Source: Niveispirillum sp.
Lineage (GTDB): Bacteria; Pseudomonadota; Alphaproteobacteria; Azospirillales; Azospirillaceae
Length of the DNA: 7,110 bases
Assembly: GCA_016463045.1 (NCBI GenBank)
Contig: JAEMSB010000237.1
Coordinates: 1-7,110, forward strand
Reading direction: 5' to 3'
Shown piece after piece: positions 1 to 5,183 of this stretch. How positions within the stretch are numbered: the stretch's first letter is position 1; each line of letters begins with the position of its first letter. The position numbers and the translations under genes were made by a program. The notes under the pieces are model-generated. The model saw only the letters and a list, made by a program, of their open reading frames with translations, ran no database searches and was not told where the DNA came from.

Positions 1-419
1 TGTTCACGCAGGCGCAACAGGGCCAGACGCCGCGTGCGCTGCATGTCGCGCTGCCGCGTGACCACACGTCCCCCGATGATCCGCCGGATCAGCAGCATCA
101 GACGGCCCAGCGGCGCCGGCGCCATGACGATGGCAGCCTGCACCAGTTGCGGCACGCCGGTCAGGCCCGCCGGCGGCTTGCCCGTGAACACCCGGACGCT
201 GGCCGTCGCCGCCTCCATTGCGGCCAGTTCACGGTCGTGACGGCGTTCCAGCCAGGCCCCCAGCAGCAGGATGCCGGCATTGAACAGCAGCGCGCCCACC
301 ACACCGACCAGCCAGCCGCTGATGCCCAGATATTCCCAGTCGCCCATATTCTCCAGGATTTCCAGCCATTCAAAGCCAGGGGGCAGATCGGGAGGCAGAT
401 CGGGTTTCGGCCCGCTCAC
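1..419 (-). CDS. Membrane-anchored divergent YbjQ-like protein (partial, 3' end outside window)
   Basis: The frame stays open for 139 codons from a GTG at 419 to the window edge, so the C-terminus is missing. The N-terminus is acidic and proline-rich with a repeated PDLP motif (residues 6-13). One strong transmembrane segment follows at about 31-57, then an arginine-rich stretch (ERRHDRE, 58-64). Residues about 92-139 align by eye with the middle of the YbjQ protein encoded just upstream: VQ...GR...I(V/I)GG is shared with one gap, and the following helix matches in length. The acidic residues of that helix in YbjQ are mostly replaced here by Arg and Gln. The GTG was chosen because it overlaps the ybjQ stop as GTGA, which suggests translational coupling. 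Upstream codons are also open, so the start is not certain. I infer a membrane partner or paralogue of YbjQ; no biochemical role is known to me. Confidence 0.78.
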   Translation of the reverse strand, partial: MSGPKPDLPPDLPPGFEWLEILENMGDWEYLGISGWLVGVVGALLFNAGILLLGAWLERRHDRELAAMEAATASVRVFTGKPPAGLTGVPQLVQAAIVMAPAPLGRLMLLIRRIIGGRVVTRQRDMQRTRRLALLRLRE

Positions 420-748
420 GATGCGGCCTGTTCCGCCACGATCTCAACGGCGGTGCCATAGGCTAGCACCTCCGCCGCCCCGCTGCCGATATTGGCGGTG
501 CCATAGCGGATGGAGATGATGGCGTTGGCGCCCAGCTCTTCTGCTGATGCCCGCATACGGGACGTCGCCTCTTCCCGCGCCTCGTTCAGAAGCTCGGTAT
601 AGCCGCGCAGTTCGCCGCCCACGATTTCCTTCAGCCCGGCCATGATATCCCGGCCCACATGCTTGGACCGTACCGTGCTGCCCTGCACCAGCCCCAAATG
701 CCGCACGACACGGTATCCGGCTGGGTTTTCCAGCGTTGACAGGATCAT
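416..748 (-). CDS. ybjQ: YbjQ family protein (UPF0145, 'heavy-metal-binding domain')
   Basis: The product is 110 aa, close to the roughly 105-110 aa usual for this family, and appears cytosolic with no signal peptide or membrane segment. Family features are clear: an N-terminal strand region (LENPAGYRVVRHLGLVQGS), the GRDI..GL..IVGGEL core at about 45-60, a helix with YTELLNEARE and a C-terminal part containing GANAIIS.RYG.A. Homologues form small ring-like oligomers; the heavy-metal label comes from weak similarity and the true function is unsettled. The frame extends upstream to 847, but that extension has no family similarity. ATG 748 follows a G-rich Shine-Dalgarno-like run and begins the conserved domain. 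It lies 129 bp downstream of the Cache gene and overlaps the next gene by 4 bp, so the two YbjQ-type genes are probably co-translated. Confidence 0.92.
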   Translation of the reverse strand: MILSTLENPAGYRVVRHLGLVQGSTVRSKHVGRDIMAGLKEIVGGELRGYTELLNEAREEATSRMRASAEELGANAIISIRYGTANIGSGAAEVLAYGTAVEIVAEQAAS

Positions 749-751
749 CGG

Positions 752-760
752 CTCCCCCCC
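752..760 (-). promoter_or_regulatory. Ribosome binding site of ybjQ (decides the start)
   Basis: The minus strand reads GGGGGGGAG followed by CCG and then ATG at 748. The GGAG core sits only 3 nt from the start, which is short, but the G run allows other registers. This supports ATG 748 over the non-conserved upstream ATG at 847. Confidence 0.5.
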
Positions 761-877
761 ATTGGCATCATCCCCATGGATAGGATGGCAGGGGCCGGTT
801 GGTGCGGCAAGGCCGGGCCGGATGTGTGCGACGGGAATTGGACCCATCCCCCCTGGAATGCGACAGGGCGGCGCTGG

Positions 878-1849
878 TTACCGGTTCGATGCCTGCGGGG
901 GGCGGGAGATACGGTTGGCCACCAGCCAGCCGACTGCCCCGAACAACGGGGCCAGCCCCAGAGCCGACCAGAAAATGAGATACCGGAGACGGTCCGCCGG
1001 CGCATAGGCAATGTCCAGCGGCTGCCGGACCAGCACGGTCCAGGCCAGCCCCTTGACCACGCGCTGACGCTGATCGGCAGCGAAACCGGTCATGTAATCC
1101 TTGCCGTCGGGCCAGCGTTCGACACGCCAGCCAACCATGCCTTCCCGCGCCCGGCGGGTGCTTTCAAGCGGCAGCAGCGTGCCCAGCAGGTCACGCGGGC
1201 CCAGTAACACGCGGTTATCGGCGGCAACCAGAATAGTCTCCAGGCCCGAACGGCCCTGCATCGGCGACAGGGGATCGGTCACCAGCCGGCGAGCCCAGTC
1301 CCAGCTGTAATGCACGGCCACGACGCCGCGCACAGAGCCATCCTGTCCCTTGATAGGGGCGGACACATCGACAAAGCGCAGGGGCTCCCCGGTGACATTG
1401 GGCAGCAGCTTGGCCAGCAGCACCGCCTCATGCACATCCCCCAGAAACGATCCCTTGATCCCTTCCACATAGACGGGGCGCTGGGCGATGGATTGGCCGA
1501 CCAGGATGCCGCGCGTGCCGGCCACAACCTTACCATCCTTGTCGGTGATCCCGGCCCAGGCCAGGGCCGGGTCCTGATCGCCCATCTGATCCACAATGCG
1601 CTGCGCCACGGCGGGGTCGCTCAGTGCCTCCACCTGGGTCAGCACCTGGGTCAGGGCGGCGCGGGCCTGCATGTCACCATTCAGCCGGGAGGATAATCCC
1701 TCTGCGACAGCCGCCAGCGAGGTGCCGACCTCCTGGTTCAGGACACGTTCGGCTTCCCAACCGGACAGGCTGCCATGGACAACCGCCAGCAGCGCCACGA
1801 TGGCGCCTGTGGTCGCCCCCATCAGATTACGCAGGCTGAGGATAACCAT
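878..1849 (-). CDS. Orphan periplasmic Cache-type sensor with two TM segments and no output domain
   Basis: The product is 323 aa. A transmembrane segment at about 10-28 is followed by a periplasmic region of about 255 residues and a second transmembrane segment at about 290-311. The periplasmic part has dCache-like features: a coiled helix (30-75), then W.GITDKDGKVVAGT..ILVGQSIAQRPVYVEG, a LAKLLPNVTGEPLRFVDVSAPI segment, a GVVAVHY strand, and a second ETILVAADNRVLLGP lobe. Such domains normally bind small ligands for chemoreceptors, histidine kinases or diguanylate cyclases. Here the protein ends nine residues after ANRISR, the usual opening of a HAMP linker, so it has no kinase, GGDEF or methyl-accepting part. 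A strong GGGGGAGG Shine-Dalgarno 5 nt before ATG fixes the start. It follows the beta-barrel gene by 18 bp, so it probably belongs to the operon. It may work through a partner protein or be a decayed receptor. Confidence 0.9.
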   Translation of the reverse strand: MVILSLRNLMGATTGAIVALLAVVHGSLSGWEAERVLNQEVGTSLAAVAEGLSSRLNGDMQARAALTQVLTQVEALSDPAVAQRIVDQMGDQDPALAWAGITDKDGKVVAGTRGILVGQSIAQRPVYVEGIKGSFLGDVHEAVLLAKLLPNVTGEPLRFVDVSAPIKGQDGSVRGVVAVHYSWDWARRLVTDPLSPMQGRSGLETILVAADNRVLLGPRDLLGTLLPLESTRRAREGMVGWRVERWPDGKDYMTGFAADQRQRVVKGLAWTVLVRQPLDIAYAPADRLRYLIFWSALGLAPLFGAVGWLVANRISRPPQASNR

Positions 1850-1854
1850 CCAGC

Positions 1855-1862
1855 CCTCCCCC
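1855..1862 (-). promoter_or_regulatory. Strong ribosome binding site of the Cache-sensor gene
   Basis: The minus strand reads GGGGGAGG, then five bases (GCTGG) before ATG at 1849. This is the best Shine-Dalgarno in the window. It lies in the 18 bp junction after the beta-barrel gene and argues that the truncated sensor is still translated. Confidence 0.7.
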
Positions 1863-1867
1863 TTCGG

Positions 1868-2665
1868 TTACCGCCCGCCGAAATTCCACCACAGGGCCAG
1901 CAATGCCATACGCTCCCCACCGGCATTGCGGCCACCAATGGCCTTGGACAGGCCGAATTGCAGACTGACATCATCGGTCAGTTTGCGCACCGCTGATAAT
2001 TGCAGCTTATAGCGGCGGACATCGCCATAGCCGGCGCCCGGCGTGCCCACACTGACGGCATTGAAACTCTGCGCCAACAGCAGCCAGTCAGCATCGGGCC
2101 GCACCCCCGCCGTCAGGTCCAGGCGCAGTTCATCCGCCGCCGGCCCGCCACGGGTACGGTACGCGACCTGCGCGTCAAAAAACCCGTTCTCAAAGCCATG
2201 ACCGTACAAGGCCCGCATCTCCGCATCGACCTTGCCCGAGCCCAGCGGCGGCTGATCCCCCTTGTCATAGCCCAGCGGCACGCGGATCAGCGGCGCCAGC
2301 GCGACGATGTCGGCGCCGTCCTGCCAGATGGTGCGGCGAACCGCGAATTCCGCATCGGCCAGACCCGATCCCTTGTCGCTGCCCCCGGCGGCATTGTCGG
2401 CCTTCAGCCGCTGCCAGGAGGGCTGGAAGCTGATCGTGGTGTCGCTGCCCACACCCCAGGAGATCAGCGGCGCCACCTCCAGCTTACGGAATTTCGGGTC
2501 GGTGCCGCCGACGCGACCGTCAAAGCCACTGTCGGATTCCGAGTAGGTGGCACCGGCAATCACCTCCAAGGTTCCCGCCGCCTGCGGCCAGGCCCCGGCA
2601 ATGGCGGGCGTGGCGGACAAAAGCAGCGGCAGGGACAAGAGGGTCAGGCATTTGCGCACAAACAT
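1868..2665 (-). CDS. Secreted outer-membrane beta-barrel protein of the polysaccharide locus
   Basis: The product is 265 aa with a classical Sec signal peptide: MFVRKC, a Leu-rich core (7-18), and a likely cleavage after AIA at 21-23. There is no lipobox. The mature part is rich in alternating, amphipathic beta-strand patterns with aromatic residues and polar turns (for example VIAGATYSES, TTISFQPSWQ, FFDAQVAYRTRGG, YKLQLSAVRKL), as expected for a barrel of about 12 strands. The end, ALLALWWNF, looks like a beta-barrel insertion signal, but three more residues (GGR) follow the usual terminal Phe. I know no function for it by name. It vaguely resembles XagA and other barrel proteins found beside family 2 glycosyltransferases, so export or surface anchoring of the polymer is an inference. 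It starts 3 bp after the response regulator stop. Its Shine-Dalgarno (AGAGGA, 2676-2681) lies inside the last codons of that gene, about 10 nt from ATG. Confidence 0.9.
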   Translation of the reverse strand: MFVRKCLTLLSLPLLLSATPAIAGAWPQAAGTLEVIAGATYSESDSGFDGRVGGTDPKFRKLEVAPLISWGVGSDTTISFQPSWQRLKADNAAGGSDKGSGLADAEFAVRRTIWQDGADIVALAPLIRVPLGYDKGDQPPLGSGKVDAEMRALYGHGFENGFFDAQVAYRTRGGPAADELRLDLTAGVRPDADWLLLAQSFNAVSVGTPGAGYGDVRRYKLQLSAVRKLTDDVSLQFGLSKAIGGRNAGGERMALLALWWNFGGR

Positions 2666-2668
2666 GGG

Positions 2669-3622
2669 TCAATTATCCTCTGGCGGCAGGCTGGCGCCGT
2701 CGATGATGCGGGCCCCGCCATGGGCGCGGGCCTGGTCCAGGGCGCGGCGCGCCAGACTGGCAGCCTCCACCCCCGTGGCGAACCCTACAGACAGGCTGAC
2801 ATGCGGGCCGGCATTGGAACGGGGATGCGGGATGCGGGCACGGGCCACCATATCCAGCAGCCGTTCGGCAATGTCCCGCGCCGCCGCCGCGTCATTATTC
2901 TCAAACAGCACTGCCAGCCGCCCGTCGCCGGCCATGGTCAGCACATCGCCGATGCGCCCCGGCAGGCCCGCCGCCAGTTCCATGACACGGCGGGTCAGTA
3001 CTGCCGCCGGGTCGGCGCCATCCACCTCCTCCAGCCGACCGAAATCGTCGATGGCCGCAAAAAGGACGGCGCCGGGATGGCGGCACTGCGCCCGTTCGGC
3101 CAGCATCTGTCCGCATTGCGTGGGTCCGGGCCAGCCCAGGCCCGTCACCGCGCGTGGATCGGCTGCCGGCGTATGGCGGCGGTCGGCGGTCAGTTCCGCC
3201 AACTCACCTTCGCGTGCCCGGCGGCGGCGTGCCTCTGTGCGCCAGCGCAGGGCCGACTGCACACGGGCGCGCAGGGCAACCAGCGTCGCCGGCTTCACGA
3301 CATAATCAAAGGCACCGGCGATGAAGGCTTGGTTCAAGGTTTCCTCATCCTCCAGCGAGGAGACCATGATCACGGGCACATCGGCCAGACGGGGATTTTC
3401 CTTGATCAGACAGGTGGCCGTGATCCCATCCATGATGGGCAGCATGATATCCATCAGCACGATATCGATGGGGCATTCCTCCCCCTCGGTGCGGTCGACA
3501 TCCAGCGCCGCCAGCGCTTCCTCCGCACTGCCCGCCTTAATGATGGGGCCATAGCCGCAGGCGGTCAGCTGGGCCGACAGCAATTCGCGGACTTCTTCCA
3601 GATCCTCAACAATCAGGATCAT
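2669..3622 (-). CDS. Response regulator: receiver domain plus degenerate GGDEF domain
   Basis: The product is 317 aa from ATG 3622. Residues 1-120 form a complete receiver domain: acidic pair E6-D7, phospho-acceptor D58 in VLMDIMLP, switch Ser at 88/89, Y107 and the conserved K110-P111. An arginine-rich linker (126-139) leads to a C-terminal domain at about 185-305 with the GGDEF outline: AIDDF near 190-194, A..IAERLL, VSLSVGFATG at about 275-284 and RRALDQARAHGGARI at the end. The GGDEF signature itself reads AGDGR (231-235), and the FK..ND..GH region is also altered (FGRLEEVDGADP). Diguanylate cyclase activity is therefore unlikely. The domain may sense nucleotides or bind a partner, controlled by phosphorylation. 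No histidine kinase is in the window. The gene begins 1 bp after the membrane protein gene stops (TGACATG). A longer frame to ATG 3685 exists, but it adds residues without similarity and overlaps the upstream gene. Confidence 0.92.
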   Translation of the reverse strand: MILIVEDLEEVRELLSAQLTACGYGPIIKAGSAEEALAALDVDRTEGEECPIDIVLMDIMLPIMDGITATCLIKENPRLADVPVIMVSSLEDEETLNQAFIAGAFDYVVKPATLVALRARVQSALRWRTEARRRRAREGELAELTADRRHTPAADPRAVTGLGWPGPTQCGQMLAERAQCRHPGAVLFAAIDDFGRLEEVDGADPAAVLTRRVMELAAGLPGRIGDVLTMAGDGRLAVLFENNDAAAARDIAERLLDMVARARIPHPRSNAGPHVSLSVGFATGVEAASLARRALDQARAHGGARIIDGASLPPEDN

Positions 3623-3623
3623 G

Positions 3624-5183
3624 TCATTCACCCCTTTTCCCGCTGTCGGCCGGCAAACGCCAGACGCGCCAGTCCCCCCGGTCATATATCAGAACCGCCC
3701 CGGTGCCCGCATCATGCCAGAGATCGGGCAAGGCCTGTGCGATCCGGTCACGGGTGCCGGCGGGACTGACCGGGTCGCGCAGCGCGACATAGGTCGTGCG
3801 CAGTTGACGGACGATCAGATCGGCCTTCAGCCGGTCATTGCTGGGCAGGACCAGACCCGCCGCACGGCCCCGGCCCGGCACCACGGCGCCTGCCGTCAAG
3901 CCATCAATGGCGACATCATCCAGGTCGCGCAGGAACCGGCCCAGTGCCAACTCGCCCTGCGTATCCCCCTCGACCTGCCCCGCGCCCAGCACGGCCTGAC
4001 GCCAGCCGGCAGTGTCGGCATCGCCCACCTGCCCTTGCGCCCACCATCCGGCCAGCAGCCCCGCCGCCGCCAGCAGCGGCATCAGACCGGCACGCAGCCG
4101 GTTGCGCCTCGTCACCGCCGCCGCCAGCACCGATAACGGCGCCAGATAGGCCAGCAACCGTCCCGGATCACCCAGGAACCAGGTGGCCGACGTCAGGACC
4201 AGGGCCGTCAGCACCATGCCGGTCAGCAGCAGCAGCACGCGCCGCGCCCCGCTGTCGCCCAGCAGCATGCCCACCGGCAGCAGCGGTGCATTGGCCAGGA
4301 TCAGGGCAGCCCCCACCAGGACCGCCATACCCATGGTTCCACCCGGTCCCATCAGCCAGGAACTGTCGCCCACATGCGCCGCCGATCCATGGATGGCGGC
4401 ATCCACACCCGCCGCGAAGGCCAGGGGAGAACCGCCGAACACCCAGTTGGCATAGAACAGAGCCATGGAGGCGAACATCAGCGGGAACATGACCACCAGC
4501 AAACTGCCCGACGCCGATGTCGCCACCATACGCGCCGGCAGCATCAGCGCGATGAAGGGCACGGCGGCCAGCACGATATAGGCACCCGCCGCATCGGACA
4601 GGGCCAGACAGGCCAGCGACACGCCCAGCGCAATCATGGCATTGACCTCTCCCCGCCGCGCCAGCCGCAGGGAGGAGAAGACGGCGATGGTAAAGGCCAG
4701 CACGCCCAGCGGCGCCGCCCCACCCGCCGCAACCGTCAGGGCCAGGGGCGGCGAACAGGCCAGCAGCCCCGCCGTCACCAGCGACGGCACGACCCGGTGC
4801 CCACCCGCCAACAGTATGCGCACCCACAGGGACGCCGCGATGGACAGGATCAGGACATTGACAACCAGCGGTGCCGGCACCCCACCCAAGCCGGGGATCA
4901 GGGCGATGCCCATGTCGAAGGTCAGTGGCAGGACCGGATAGGCCGTGCCCGTCAGGTCACGAAACGCCCCGACATCAGCGGTGGCCAGCAGGGCGCGGGT
5001 CCAGCGGTCGGCCATGGCTGGACCCAGCCAGCCCTCCTGCATCGGCCAGGACGCCACAAACCCGATCAGCGGCAGCAGCAGGGCGAGCGACACCGTGAAC
5101 AACCAGCGCGGGACCGACCGTGCCCCACGCTTGTCCAGTTGCGGTGTCACATAGGGGCGGCTGGCATGGGCAACGGCGCTCAT
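3624..5183 (-). CDS. Polytopic inner-membrane protein, GT-C-like layout, partner of the glycosyltransferase
   Basis: The product is 519 aa. After a short positively charged N-terminus, about 11 hydrophobic segments can be seen, the first at 27-46, then about 106-126 and onward to about residue 390. A soluble C-terminal domain of about 120 residues follows, ending in VLIYDRGDWRVWRLP. The layout (first TM, a loop of about 60 residues containing AYPVLPLTF, many TMs, soluble tail) recalls GT-C glycosyltransferases of the ArnT/PMT type. However, the usual acidic catalytic pair right after TM1 is not evident; only D59 in MADRW is nearby. I do not recognise a specific family. It could be a lipid-linked sugar transferase, a polymer translocation helper or a non-catalytic scaffold; XagC-like is one memory-based possibility. 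ATG 5183 overlaps the glycosyltransferase stop as ATGA, indicating translational coupling, and has only a weak GGGG Shine-Dalgarno. An upstream ATG at 5291 is rejected because it would overlap the glycosyltransferase by over 100 bp. Confidence 0.88.
   Translation of the reverse strand: MSAVAHASRPYVTPQLDKRGARSVPRWLFTVSLALLLPLIGFVASWPMQEGWLGPAMADRWTRALLATADVGAFRDLTGTAYPVLPLTFDMGIALIPGLGGVPAPLVVNVLILSIAASLWVRILLAGGHRVVPSLVTAGLLACSPPLALTVAAGGAAPLGVLAFTIAVFSSLRLARRGEVNAMIALGVSLACLALSDAAGAYIVLAAVPFIALMLPARMVATSASGSLLVVMFPLMFASMALFYANWVFGGSPLAFAAGVDAAIHGSAAHVGDSSWLMGPGGTMGMAVLVGAALILANAPLLPVGMLLGDSGARRVLLLLTGMVLTALVLTSATWFLGDPGRLLAYLAPLSVLAAAVTRRNRLRAGLMPLLAAAGLLAGWWAQGQVGDADTAGWRQAVLGAGQVEGDTQGELALGRFLRDLDDVAIDGLTAGAVVPGRGRAAGLVLPSNDRLKADLIVRQLRTTYVALRDPVSPAGTRDRIAQALPDLWHDAGTGAVLIYDRGDWRVWRLPADSGKRGE
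3628..3635 (-). promoter_or_regulatory. Ribosome binding site of the response regulator (decides the start)
   Basis: The minus strand reads AGGGGTGA, ending 5 nt before ATG 3622, inside the last codons of the upstream membrane protein gene. The receiver fold starts at once after this ATG (MILIVED), so the 21-residue extension from ATG 3685 is rejected. Confidence 0.6.

Noticed and set aside
380..405. Short direct repeat of GGCAGATCGGG
   Set aside because: It merely encodes a doubled PDLP motif at the N-terminus of the partial membrane protein. It is too short to indicate a mobile or regulatory element.
749..877. Possible terminator or promoter in the 129 bp gap before ybjQ
   Set aside because: Short GGCC/CCGG inverted matches occur (about 793-821), but there is no clean long stem and no T-tract on the minus strand. 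A TTGCCG...CATCCT pair at 17 bp spacing is too weak to call a promoter. The gap may still be a transcription-unit boundary.
2000..3769. 589-codon open frame on the plus strand
   Set aside because: It is antisense to the barrel and response regulator genes, has a low-complexity Arg/Gln/Gly-rich product with no domain, and arises from the GC-rich third positions of the minus-strand genes.
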